From: Aspidapion aeneum
Taxonomy: Eukaryota > Arthropoda > Insecta > Coleoptera > Brentidae
Assembly (NCBI GenBank): GCA_963576565.1
Contig: OY755046.1
Coordinates: forward strand, 51,206,786 to 51,270,785
Length of the DNA stretch: 64,000 nt
Reading direction: 5' to 3'
Of the stretch, positions 11,477 through 21,672 are shown in pieces. Under the pieces are notes generated by a model. The model saw nothing but the letters and a program-made list of their open reading frames with translations, did no database searches and was not told where the DNA came from. Positions within the stretch are counted from its first letter, which is position 1; each line of letters opens with the position of its first letter. The translations under genes and the position numbers were made by a program.

Positions 11477-14137
11477 ATGAAGTTTACTTTGGTTTTGATT
11501 GCTGCCTGCATGGCCTTCCAGGTATTTACAATGTGATTTTTTATAATCCAACACGCCCTTTATTTTTTTAGTATTGAATAAAAAATTTTGATATTTGCAC
11601 TTTTCAAGCTATGTCAATTTTATGTATTTTCTTAAATGAAACACCCTGTTTTTTTATTTTTTTATTAAAATGTCCATCCAAAAAAATCTGCTCTTAAATA
11701 ATAATTAATTAGTTTTGGTTGTGGTGAAATAGTTTTTAAGATATTTATTTTTTAAAAAATCATTATAACATTTGTTTACTGCACTATAGAAATAATTTAC
11801 TCACGATTTTATTAATCGCTCTGTATAGTATACGCATACCATACGCAGTTACACTTTTGTGACTTTGGCATGAAATAAACTTATATCCTAATCATAAATA
11901 TATTAAAAATTAAATATGTCATGTTTGTTTCGTAGAAAATTAAAGGTAAAACTATCACTGTTTCTGAATGAAAAGATGCTGTAGGTTGACAAAAAAACGC
12001 ACAGACATCCCTTGTTTCAAAAAAATTATGCATATGACATGATAAATGGAAACGTCACAAAAGTGTACCTGCCTATGGCACGGACTATAGCAAAAGACAT
12101 TTCGGTTTGACAGTATGACAATTATTGTAATGCAGTAAAAAAAGGTTTAAAAATAAACATATTTATTAATGAATATCTAAGAAAATAATTCACTAAAACC
12201 AAAACTCAATAATTATTTAAGAACAAATTTTAATTGACATTTAAATAAAACAATTAAAAATAGGGTGTTTCATTTTAAAAAATACATCAAATTCAAATAG
12301 TAAACATGTCATACTTGACATTAGTGGTTAGAAACAACGTAAAAAATTTCCTCTATAGACTGCATTTTATTTTAAAATATTATATTGAATAGGAGAAAAA
12401 TTAAAGGCGGTATCAAGTTATAAAAAATCACACTCTACCAATTTGCACTAAAATTATTCACTCTTATTAAAATTATTGAATGATTTTTTACCTTTTCTTA
12501 TATCTGCTTTACGTAGATATTAAAAATCTTAACAAATCCGTATGACTTGAACTCGTTGCAATATTTTGATTCATTATTTTAGACCTCAGGTCTCCTTAGC
12601 TGAAAATAAAGAAAAGGATGGTCAAGTGATACTTTGTTTGATAGGTTTTTTAAATCCTTTACAGCACTGATATTATTTTATAAATTTAGTGATTAGTTTT
12701 TGAGATATTCGCATTTCAAAATGTAAAATATCAATTTTAAATGCAAATATCTTAAAATTAGATCAATTAAAATTTAAAAAGTACAATAGTTGAAGCACCA
12801 ATTTAAGGCCTTTTGGTGGTGGTGGTAATAGTAAAAAATATATGCTGTTTTAAAAATTACCGTAGATTAAGATGTCGATAATTACCAATTGCCAAATGAA
12901 GCCCAAAATAACTGTAGATTTCGGTAATTACCGTATTCCTAGCAACACTGGCTCAAGCCCTCCGCCCAGGATCTTTCTCAGCGTATCAATCCGCGTTCCA
13001 GCCCCCCCCCCCAGTTTCTGCCTACGCCATTGACCAAAGTATCAGCTTGTTTTAAAAGCCTTTACTTTAAACCCATCTATTTTCAAGATATAATGATTGA
13101 CATAACCCCAAACTTTTGAGAATTGTCAAATAATGTAGTGACGTATCGGAGTATATTCCAAAACCATCAAAACTAACGCATGCGCAGTAACCGAAATCCT
13201 GTCTACCCGAAAAAGGAACATTAATAATTAAATAGGGGTCTTGGCTTCAAGTGTCGCATGTGAGAATGCATGGGTATCGTCTAACGTATTTGGGTATATG
13301 TATAAGTACAGTGGTAGTTGTAATAACAAAGTTGATATAATGTTCTATGAGGGTGGTTTAATTTTAGGGGCGAAGTTACCAGCAATCATGTTGGCCTTTA
13401 ATTAGGTCCTTTTTACTTTAACTAAAACAAACTTTTAATGAAACTATTTTTTGTAGGCGACCAGTGCTAGCAGACTCCGTGAAGACAGCAAGTTGGTCAA
13501 ATCTGTCAAGGACGCTTTCCAAAAAGTTTTTGATTTCATCGAACGAAACTACGTATTGGTTGACGACGCCGTTGACATCTACACATCCGATCCAGAAGAA
13601 GCGAACAAACAAATCGTCGATATGGTTGACAATATCGGTTACAACGTTTCTAGACCAATCATCGAACTACTTGGAAGATTTGTGGATGACATAGAAACCA
13701 GCGTCTCCCAAACTGGCTTACTGATAGTAATGTGTATCCGCCAGAGGGAACCAAAAGTTTCTCTCATTGCCAACAATAGTATTCACGACGCTGCTAGCTG
13801 TCTCTTGACTCCTGTCCCAACTTTGGTCACTGAAGCTGACGATTTGCGCAATGTCCTCGATGCCGCTATCGCAGTTCTCGACGACGCCAACCAGAATTTG
13901 CAAGACTGCACCGATGGCGAACTCTGTTTGGTTCAACTCTTTGGTAACTTGATACCTTTGAAAGATCAAGTTCAACCATTCATCGATGCAGCCACAAAAC
14001 TGATCGACGGTGTCAAAAGCGTTCTCCCTGACGAGAAGAGTTGTGTCTCCAACGCATATTACACTGCCCTGAAGATTTTTATTGAAGTCATGATTGACTT
14101 TGCTAACTGCATTGACCCTCCTAATTTTCTTTCTTAA
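11477..14137 (+). CDS. Secreted six-cysteine protein, paralog C (two exons)
   Basis: The exons are 11477-11521 (MKFTLVLIAACMAFQ, identical to A) and 13457-14137, with a 1.9 kb GT-AG intron in phase 0 directly after the CAG codon. The product is 241 residues with a signal peptide, then ATSASRLRED and the mature chain. The six cysteines (MCI, SCL, DCT, LCL, SCV, NCI) are conserved. The central 70 residues around DDLRNVLDAAIAVLDDANQ are almost identical to A, but the first 100 mature residues and the last 40 are much more variable. It is oriented head-to-head with B across a 2.3 kb shared upstream region, so co-regulation is possible. I do not recognise the family; secreted and probably disulfide-bonded is as far as the sequence goes. 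Confidence 0.85.
11823..12089. mobile_element. ATAGTCC-family MITE in intron of C
   Basis: Mirror of the copy in B's intron; its right end CTGCCTATGGCACGGACTAT is better preserved than in B. Confidence 0.55.
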
Positions 14138-14151
14138 TTGTTGTGATTTGT

Positions 14152-14157
14152 AATAAA
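14152..14157 (+). terminator. AATAAA polyadenylation signal of paralog C
   Basis: AATAAA 15 bases after the stop codon at 14135-14137, followed by more AATAA units. Matches A and B. Confidence 0.7.
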
Positions 14158-14454
14158 TAAATAATTTTTTCTGGTAATCTATTATTTCTTTAATTATTTG
14201 TAAAATAACTTAAACCGAGTTTAAAACGCACAGATAATAATTATAATAATTTTATATGTTAATTCAAACAAAAACTGTTTTTATGACGGCATATAACTGG
14301 TCTGGATATAATTTTATTTATTTTTTAATAAAAGTTTTTTATACTGGGACCTCAATTCTATTGGATCAATTCAACCCAGTGTTCCAAAAACTTAATTCAA
14401 ACGTGTTGGTAACAAAGTGAAGTCATTAAAAAGGCATACAACAGCCAATGGCAA

Positions 14455-14530
14455 TGTCGGGAATCGAACGCGGATCGAGCGGCGGCTTGACCGGCCATAG
14501 CACGGAGACCCATTGGTCTGAGGTGTTATT
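14455..14530 (-). repeat. tRNA-like segment, possible SINE head
   Basis: On the minus strand the sequence has a B-box-like GTTCGATTCCC preceded by TGGCCGGTCAAG, about the spacing of a pol III A/B box pair. No full cloverleaf can be drawn. It lies between gene C and the decayed fourth copy. Confidence 0.35.
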
Positions 14531-14624
14531 GGAGAGAAATTATTAATTGAACATTAACATCTCCCCATTTTTAATTAATACAATATAACAATTTTTAAGA
14601 CTGAAAAATACATACGGCTACACT

Positions 14625-15200
14625 CCAAGCCTAATTGCAGTTATGTATATTAACCGCAAAAAGGCAATGACCTGCAGGAGGAACAAAATGTGTATACCTC
14701 CATTAACAGTAGTGTTGACGCCTTCGATAGCTGTGCTTTGATTTCTGTCCCAACTTTGGTCACTGACGCTGACGATTTGCGCAAGGCCCCGCAAGGCCCT
14801 CAATGGCACTATCAAATTTCTTAAGAACGCCGACGGACGAGAAGTTGGTGAAATCTGTTTGGTTCAGCACCTTGGTAACTCGAATCCTTTACAAGATCAA
14901 ATTCAGTGGCGCACCCAGGAATGTGTCTTGGGAGGGGCCCGACAGCTACAAAGCGCGCCCTCAAAAAACTTGCGACCAAAAAAAAAAAAAAAAAAGGTCA
15001 TCATGTGTGGCGGAAGCTGACCGGTACAAAACGCGCCCTCAAAAAAAAAAAAAGGTCATCATGTCTTTTCGCAACTATATTAAAAATCTAAGGCTTGGGG
15101 GGGGCCCCCCCCCCTGGGTGCGCCCTTGTCAAATTGAAACACTCTACGGTGAAGCTAAAAGATTGGTCGACGGCGTCAAAAGCAGTGGCGGCTGCTACAG
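14625..15200 (+). pseudogene. Decayed fourth copy of the six-cysteine gene family
   Basis: The stretch 14740-14790 (CCCAACTTTGGTCACTGACG, then CTGACGATTTGCGCAA) matches exon 2 of gene C almost base for base. GTTTGGTTCAGCACCTTGGT and later GGTCGACGGCGTCAAAAGC also match in order. Frameshifts, deletions and a 225-bp MITE (14904-15128) break it, and no start exon is visible. It is on the same strand as C, about 0.5 kb downstream, so it represents a further tandem member that has died. Confidence 0.8.
14904..15128. mobile_element. hAT-type MITE inside the fourth copy
   Basis: It begins CAGTGGCGCACCCAGG and ends CCTGGGTGCGCCCTTG, flanked by ATCAAATT (14896-14903) and GTCAAATT (15128-15135), an imperfect 8-bp duplication as hAT elements make. 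The inside is homopolymer-rich (runs of A, G and C). The flanking pieces of the pseudogene join cleanly when it is removed. Confidence 0.65.
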
Positions 15201-15320
15201 GGAGGAAAACGGGGCAGTGCCCTCCCAAAACTAGACAACAAACAGTATTTTTAATTGATTTAATAGAATCCAAAAAAAAAATTCAATATCGTAAGAAAAT
15301 GTATACAACTTTGATTTTAA

Positions 15321-17214
15321 AGGGCGATTCCACAGAAAGTGGTCCTAAGCGGATATGTTTTAAACATTTTTATAAGTTATCAAAATTAGTCTTAAATTAA
15401 AGCCAACACTTCTTAGCTTATGATCTTGAGTAAGGATTTTATATAGTTTTTCTATGTTCCCAAAAAATCCGAAGAAAAAAGCATTAAACTAATTTATATA
15501 AAAATATCATTATTTTAGCTTAAAGATAAACATCTCAAAAAACTGTTTTTCCTTAAGCGTTTGATATTAAACAATAAATTAACCATACCGTAGTACCATA
15601 TACAACAAATGTACCAATTTTCATGCCAAAGTTCGCTTGTTTGTACTTGGTTTAGTCTAGAAATACATGGCTTGATAAACTGTTGTCACACACGTAACGA
15701 AAACAGAAATAAAAATGTATAACTCGGAAAATAGGCATTAATTAAATGAAATTTTTCTTGTCAAAAGCCAACACATTTATGAGATACCAGAAACAAAATT
15801 TAAAAAAATTGCATGTTATAAGTTTTTTTTATCAACAGAAATAAATCTGTCACACACGTAACGAATATTTTAACTTTTGCAATAAAATGCAATATTTTCT
15901 AAGTAATAATATTGTTTTTTCAGTTTTCGCCTTAAATGTCTATTCTTTGAGTAATTCTAAAAGGAATAGTTTGTATAGTCATTGGCGTAAATAAAAAACA
16001 AAATAATTATATTATTCGTTGTGTTCATCTGCGGAATGCTACTAGACCTAATAATGTTATTCCAGTTAGGCCTAAATTGGCCCTTACTTCTACAAATAAC
16101 ACTGTCGAATTTCAACAAAGTTGTGTAAAATTTAGTCAGTACATGGTAACATTCTTATGAAAAAATTATATTTACCAAAAGGTTTGACGTATCTTGAAAT
16201 CTAAACATTTTTAGACCTCTGTTTATAAGAACCTCTCTTATAAGAGAAAACTTTTTGATATGCTCGGACACAAAAGAAAAGACTAAAAACATAAAAATTT
16301 GTATTTGTTAATAAGTCGTTTGAGATAATTTTTACAGAAGGTCAAAAGGAAGATGTGATAATTTCTAGTGATGGACTATCATCGGAATTCAAAAATAAAT
16401 ACTTACTTCCATTTTTAAAAGAGAAATTTTATGTTAATTTTACATGGAAGTATTTTTGCACAAACCACGGCAAAGGTGTAGTAGACGGTATAGGAGGACG
16501 CGTAGAATCTTTGGTTTGGCAACTATCTCAATCTAAAGATGAAAAATTGGTAGTCCAAAATTTGCTTGACCTTTATAAAGCTGCATCAAGTATTTAAAAT
16601 CAACTTCTTTATGAAGACTACAACAGCAGATTACCATTTATAAAACTAAATAAGCCTAACCCAAAAAATTTAGGTAAGAAAGTTATTTGGTCAAGTAATT
16701 ATGAAGTTTTAAAAAAAATATCATTTTTAGTTGTCTAGTTATAGTTCTTTTTAAAAATAAAATATTATTAGCTGTTACTTGCTGTATTTTTTCATTAGTC
16801 ACACACATAACACGTTGTCACACACGTAACTCACTTTTAAGTTTATAAATAAAATAATAAAATGCATAAAGGGGCATTTAAACATAAATCTTATTGTACA
16901 AAATATTACCAAGTATTAATTAAAAAATAAAAGTTGAATTCAGTATTTGGCAGTTCGCAGAAAATTTGTAAAATAACAAAAATACATTACTCCGTTAAGA
17001 AATAAATGTCACACACGTAACGAATTTTCATAATCTTATAAGTAAATTAATATTTTTCAATCAGTAATTTTTTTGGCGTTAACGTAAGCAAAACTAACAA
17101 CTTAACCCAGCAAAATTATATTTAATAATTACGATGAGTATTTGTTGGGTTCAAAAGCAACAATTCTAAAAAAAATAAGTCTGAATGTCACACACGTAAC
17201 GGTGGAATCACCCT
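15321..17214. mobile_element. DNA transposon with repeated CACACACGTAAC motif
   Basis: The termini are inverted: AGGGCGATTCCAC at 15321 and GTGGAATCACCCT ending 17214. Inside are six copies of GTCACACACGTAAC or a close variant (15684, 15849, 16798, 16817, 17008, 17187), the last joined to the right terminus. It carries one transposase-like exon. The target duplication is not clear. Confidence 0.65.
16338..16738 (+). pseudogene. Transposase-like exon (GKG..DG.GG family), one stop
   Basis: After a good acceptor (TTTTTACAG) an open frame reads SSDGLSSEFKNKY, then FTWKYFCTNHGKGVVDGIGG, RVESLVWQ, and after a premature TAA (16595-16597) continues in frame with KLNKPNPKNLGKKVIW to a stop at 16736-16738. 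The SDG..S.FKN and F.T.HGKG..DG.GG pattern is one I associate with transposase-like proteins repeated in many invertebrates; I cannot name the superfamily. The aspartates in SDG and VDG are candidates for catalytic residues (inference). The 5' exons are not identified. Confidence 0.55.
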
Positions 17215-17219
17215 AAAGA

Positions 17220-19846
17220 TTGTTTAGTAGGTATTAAGATTTGTTTGGATTGACAAATAAAGCAAAATCTCTGCCAAGAATTCTTAATATTTTTTTATCT
17301 AATTTCGTTCCTTTTTTACTTTAATTAATAGTAGTAGTAGTAACTTTTCTTTTCTTAACTTTTAAATCTTTAACTTTTTCGAAAATTATTGCCTTGTAAT
17401 TAGTTAAAAGTATAATTTTACTATATCCGTCGTCTTTGATAAGATTTAGTTTCTATAACTATACTTTTTATCATCGACATCTGCTTAATTTCTAAATTAG
17501 ATTAATTTTGCTATAACCAACCATTTATAACTCTAAAAGGTGCTTCACTCTTCGAAAGTTTAAAACACACCGAATTGTACTTCAACATCTCAAAAAATGA
17601 TTTTTAAAATTTTTTTATAGCTCTTGTTTGTTTTTCTTACGTATTTTAAGTAAGAGTATAATGTAACATAAAATTAGATTCTGGTTAATAAATATATAAA
17701 CGTATATCTATTAACTTTATTTTCGTTTGTTTTCTAACTTTTCTTTGTTTTTCTAGGGTATTTAATCCTCAGTTATGAATAAATAATTTGGCTATATGAG
17801 TCCACTAAATCTGTAATTTCATAAGTATATTGCTTCATTCCTAAAAAGTCAACATCCCATCAAGTTATATTCCAAAATTTCAAAAGTACTGTTTTAAAAT
17901 TTGATTTTTACTAATTTTCTTCATTTTTGTGTAGTATTAAATCCACAGTTTCTTTAAAAGCTTCTTTAACATCTGATTAATATGTCAAAAATAATGTTGA
18001 CAAATCTACCCACCACATTTCTATTTTCTTTTTCGCGGTTCAAGCGGTTACAAATGTGATTGTTTTTTATTATAATATTATTTTTTTATTATAACAAAAG
18101 TTAGTGGCGATTGATCGTTTGTACTAAATAAATAACAGGTGATAAAACAGGTGTCAATATTGAAAATCCTATCAAACTTTTAATATCGTTAAAACATTTA
18201 TCCATGTCTTTTCCAACTTTGATTTTGAAGGTAGTTTAGTATTATTATTTGGATTTACAAATAAAGCAAGCTTCTTTAGTTTAATTAATAGTAGTAGCAG
18301 TAACTTTACTTTTCTTGATTTCTAAAGATTTAGTTTACATAACTATACTTTTTTATCATCGAAATCTGCTTAATTCAATTAGATTAATTTTGGTCTAACC
18401 AACCATTTATAACTATATAAAGTATTGATTGCATCACTCTTCGAAAGTTTAAAACACATCGAATGATTTTATAAAATTTTTATAGCTTTTCTTTTTTTTT
18501 CTTACGTATTTTAATAAGAGTAAAATGAAATATAAAATTAGGTTCTGGTTAATAAATACATAAACCTATATCTATTTACTTTATTTTATCTTTATTTATT
18601 AAATTCTCGTTAATTCATTAACATATGATTTAATAGACAAGAAGAATTTTGCTCAAAAAATGCTTTCATTACGATTGGTTTCTATAACTTTTCTTTGATT
18701 TTCTAAGGTATTCAATCCTCAATTTTTTCAGAAGGTTCATTAACATCTGAACAATACTCAAATACCATATTGAAAATAATGCAAGGACCTAAAACTATAA
18801 ACAACAAGTGAAATTAAAGAAAAAAAAATAAGAAAAAAGTTTTTCTGTCTTCGGTCGGGACTCGAACCCGGAATCTCTTGCTCTGTACGAAAACGCTCTT
18901 AACATTGAACCACCGAAGGCATTACATAAATTTTCGGAAAACTTTCATCTATGCATGTGTGCGGTGTCTCAATACAAGAACGAGAAACTCTCAGGGTATT
19001 AACTCGACCAAGTTATCTACTGATCTAGTTTTCATATCTTTGACAGTGGGAAGGAAAAATTATAGAGATCTTCTATTTTCTTTTTCCCGGTTGAAGCGGT
19101 TACAAATGTGATTTTTTTATTATAATAAAATGATCGATAACACAGTTTTCCATTTGAAAATTTTTTTTTTATTATAACAAAAGTTAGTGGCTTAGAACGA
19201 TTGATCGTTTTAACTAAATAAATAACAGAACAAGTTCCAATATTGAAAATCCTATCAAACTTTTAATATCGCAAGCTTCTTTAGTTTAATTAATAGTAGT
19301 AGTAGTAACTTTACTTTTCTTGATTTATTAATCCTTAATAAAAAAAGCTAAATAAAAAAAACACCCAACAACTGCTAAATCTACTTCCACCTACTACTAC
19401 TAAAATTTGATTTCTATAACTATACTTTTTTCTCATTGACATCTACTTAATTCCTAAATTAGAATAATTTTGCTATAACCAACCATTTATAACTCTATCA
19501 AGTATTGCTTGCTTCACTCTTCAAAAGCAATTCAATATTTTAAAAAAAAATTATTTCGATTTTTCTAGCATTTCTTTGTTTTTCTTACGTATTTTAAGGT
19601 GTTTGTGGTGGTCCGTAGTGTGGCTACTTTTGCTTCACACAGGTGCTTCGATGTTTGTGATTAAAATGCTTTAACTTTGCAAAACTGGGCGATAGTTTGG
19701 ATTTAAAGTCCCAGTATAAAAGTCAAAATCATTATAACATTCCTTTGTTTTTACTTACGTATTTTTTCATTACGGTCATTAACATCTGAATAATAGACAA
19801 GATAAATTTTGCTCAATCCACCCATTACATCTATAATTGTATTACT
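17220..19846. repeat. Degenerate ~1 kb tandem repeats related to gene A 5' flank
   Basis: Anchors recur about every 0.95-1.05 kb: TTTAATTAATAGTAGTAG (17322, 18277, 19282), GCGGTTACAAATGTGATT (18049, 19090), CTCTTCGAAAGTTTAAAACA, TTACGTATTTTAA and AACATCTGA. They correspond to blocks at 3825-4084 and 5602-5695 upstream of gene A. No coding exon of the family was found in them. The last units continue beyond the inserted elements at 21453-21670 and 23774-23830. Confidence 0.6.
18848..18919 (-). tRNA. tRNA-like pseudogene or SINE head
   Basis: On the minus strand 72 bases fold roughly as a tRNA. The acceptor stem pairs six of seven (CTTCGG with CCGAAG), the D-arm GTTC/GAGC fits, and the T-arm is CCGGG TTCGAGT CCCGA with one mismatch, preceded by a TTCGAGTCCC B box. 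The anticodon stem has a mismatch and the putative anticodon would be ACA, which is unusual. The mismatches argue for a decayed tRNA or tRNA-derived SINE rather than a working gene. Confidence 0.45.
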
Positions 19847-20156
19847 TTAAGGAGAGTTTACACATGCATGGATTTGCTGGCGCCAATAAAAACTGGCGCG
19901 CCAGTAAGTTAAATTTGCAAGTGTAAACACCGACTTGCACACAAGTTATTTTTTTGCATGCATCAAAAAAGTCTGCAGCTGACTGAATTTGCTGGCGCCA
20001 GTGGTGACGCATGCGCGCAGAAAAAGAAAATTTTCATGTGTAAACAAGTGCTTGCACGTCGGCTCGCCAGTTTTAAGTTCATTATTTTACATTATTTTTA
20101 ATTTTCATTGTGTTTGAGCTTCAAGATTTTGCTTATTGTTGTTTTTATAACTTATT

Positions 20157-20198
20157 TTGGCTAAAAAAAAGTGGTCAGCAGAACTGACCATACAGTTT
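20157..20198 (+). pseudogene. MADF-like ORF start of the Harbinger element
   Basis: The frame reads LAKKKWSAELTIQF with TTG where ATG is expected. After the palindrome insertion the frame resumes as LTIQFLEGYECL at about 20861-20895. KWSAE-TIQF-EYECLW is the usual opening of the MADF/Myb-like accessory protein in PIF/Harbinger elements. It then runs into the truncated transposase, so the rest of the gene is gone. Confidence 0.6.
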
Positions 20199-20859
20199 TA
20201 CAAACACAACTTTTTCTGGGTATTACGCCACTAGTAAGGAAAAATTACTTTAAAAAATTATAAAAAACCACTGCGTTTCTCCTAGAAAAATAAAAATCAC
20301 TAATTTGTCAGTGGCTTTCTATAAAAATAAATAGTTGCCTAGTAAAACCTAAACCACTTATCTTTTAATTGAATTTGAATATGCTACGTTTCGATTGTCA
20401 ATCTACAATCGTTTTCAAGCTTTTTATTTATATTTTGTCTCAAAATCTTAAATGTTTCTTGTTCAAATATATTTTTTATTATTATATCGTTGACAAATTG
20501 TCAATATTCTGAAGTTTATCAAAAACAATTTGTCAACGATATAATAATAAAAAATATATTTGAACAAGAAACATTTAAGATTTTGAGACAAAATATAAAT
20601 AAAAAGCTTGAAAACGATTGTAGATTGACAATCGAAACGTAGCATATTCAAATTCAATTAAAAGATAAGTGGTTTAGGTTTTACTAGGCAACTATTTATT
20701 TTTATAGAAAGCCACTGACAAATTAGTGATTTTTATTTTTCTAGGAGAAACGCAGTGGTTTTTTATAATTTTTTAAAGTAATTTTTCCTTACTAGTGGCG
20801 TAATACCCAGAAAAAGTTGTGTTTGTAAAATGAATCCGCCACAAACATATAGATTTTAT
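20199..20859. mobile_element. Palindromic insertion with 305-bp arms and 14-bp TSD
   Basis: The arms 20196-20500 and 20526-20830 are reverse complements over 305 bases as far as I can read, around a 25-bp loop. A 29-bp tail (20831-20859) follows the right arm. The whole is flanked by TGACCATACAGTTT at 20185-20198 and 20860-20873. In the MADF frame this duplicates LTIQF, proving insertion. No open reading frame of note; neither a LINE/SINE tail nor a known TIR class is recognised. Confidence 0.8.
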
Positions 20860-20881
20860 TGACCATACAGTTTCTTGAAGG

Positions 20882-21308
20882 CTATGAATGTTTGGCCTGG
20901 CTAACTTCAGGGATAAATTTTGGAATTGTACATTTTGGTACACAATAAAGAAATTGCAATGATGCAAAAGAATCTCCTGTTTCAAGATATCTTAATGTCA
21001 CTTCCCATTTCAATTTTGGGGTTAACGCATCTCTCATGTGGGTATCCATTTTTATAATTCGTGGCGTCACACACTCTAGAAGAATATCAAAATATTGCTT
21101 TGTCATTCAAAGATGGTTTTTATAGCTCGCAGGATCTTCTGCTGCAAGTTCTCCTAAAAGTTTTTCAGAAGCACCCAAAGTAGATCCATCCATGCTTTAA
21201 CCCAGATACGGCCTTTTCGTTGTTCCTTTTTCTGAATCTCTTTTATTTTTTTTTTTTCAATAAAAGTTTAGCGACTATTTTGCAGGCTTCCGAGAGTTCA
21301 GCGGACAT
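20882..21308 (-). pseudogene. HARBI1-like transposase, N-terminal fragment
   Basis: Minus strand: MSAELSEACKIVAKLLLKK starts at 21308. A frameshift near 21190 leads to MDGSTLGASEKLLGELAAED, an in-frame TGA lies at about 21107, and then comes YFDILLECVTPRII, LRYLETGDSFASLQF and CTIPKFIPEV. The LRYL-TGDSF-SL pattern is typical of Harbinger transposases. Only the helical N-terminal part remains; the catalytic DDE region is deleted. Confidence 0.7.
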
Positions 21309-21672
21309 ATCGCGTATCGTGTACAATTTAAAAATGAAACTGGCTTGCCAGTCTTTTTACTTTTCGCACAATAGTGTAAACCTTTACTGGCGTGCAAATA
21401 GAACTGGCGCGAACACTGGCGCCACTAAATTTATGCATGTGTAAACCCACTATTACTCTTAGAAAGTTAACATGCCTTCAAATTGTATCTCAACACCTCA
21501 AAAAATATTTTCATTAAATTTGTTTTCATTAAAACTTCTCTTCGCTTTATATTATTATTCTATAGTTAAGAGTAAATTTGCTAAAAATTTTATTTCTTTA
21601 ACTTTTCGTCATTCTTGTTGAATATTAAATCCTCAGTTTCTTCAAAAGGTTCATTAACATCTGATTAATATA

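Larger units (their letters stand above)
5822..14170. repeat. Giant imperfect inverted duplication (genes B and C)
   Basis: The left arm (about 5822-9580, gene B inverted) and right arm (about 11080-14170, gene C) are mirror copies, including the 3' UTR, exon 2, most of the intron, exon 1, promoter and about 350 bp of upstream flank. They are separated by about 1.5 kb of spacer. The arms differ by indels: B lacks a stretch seen in A (841-1000) and C, and C lacks the 744-bp block found in A and B. Only B and C share the intron segment near exon 1 (about 9010-9120 in B; 11530-11660 in C), so they are the closest pair. Confidence 0.85.
19850..21452. mobile_element. PIF/Harbinger-type element, internally deleted
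   Basis: Inverted ends share GTTTACACATGCAT, with GGCGCCAGT-rich subterminal sequence on both sides, and TTA flanks both sides (19847-19849, 21453-21455), matching the 3-bp target of this superfamily. It keeps the start of two typical genes facing each other: a plus-strand MADF-like ORF at left and a minus-strand HARBI1-like transposase at right. The middle is deleted, and a palindromic element sits in the first gene. Confidence 0.75.

Noticed and set aside
14803..15400. 143-codon frame through A and G/C runs
   Set aside because: Runs through the gene relic and the MITE homopolymers; it has no coherent protein.
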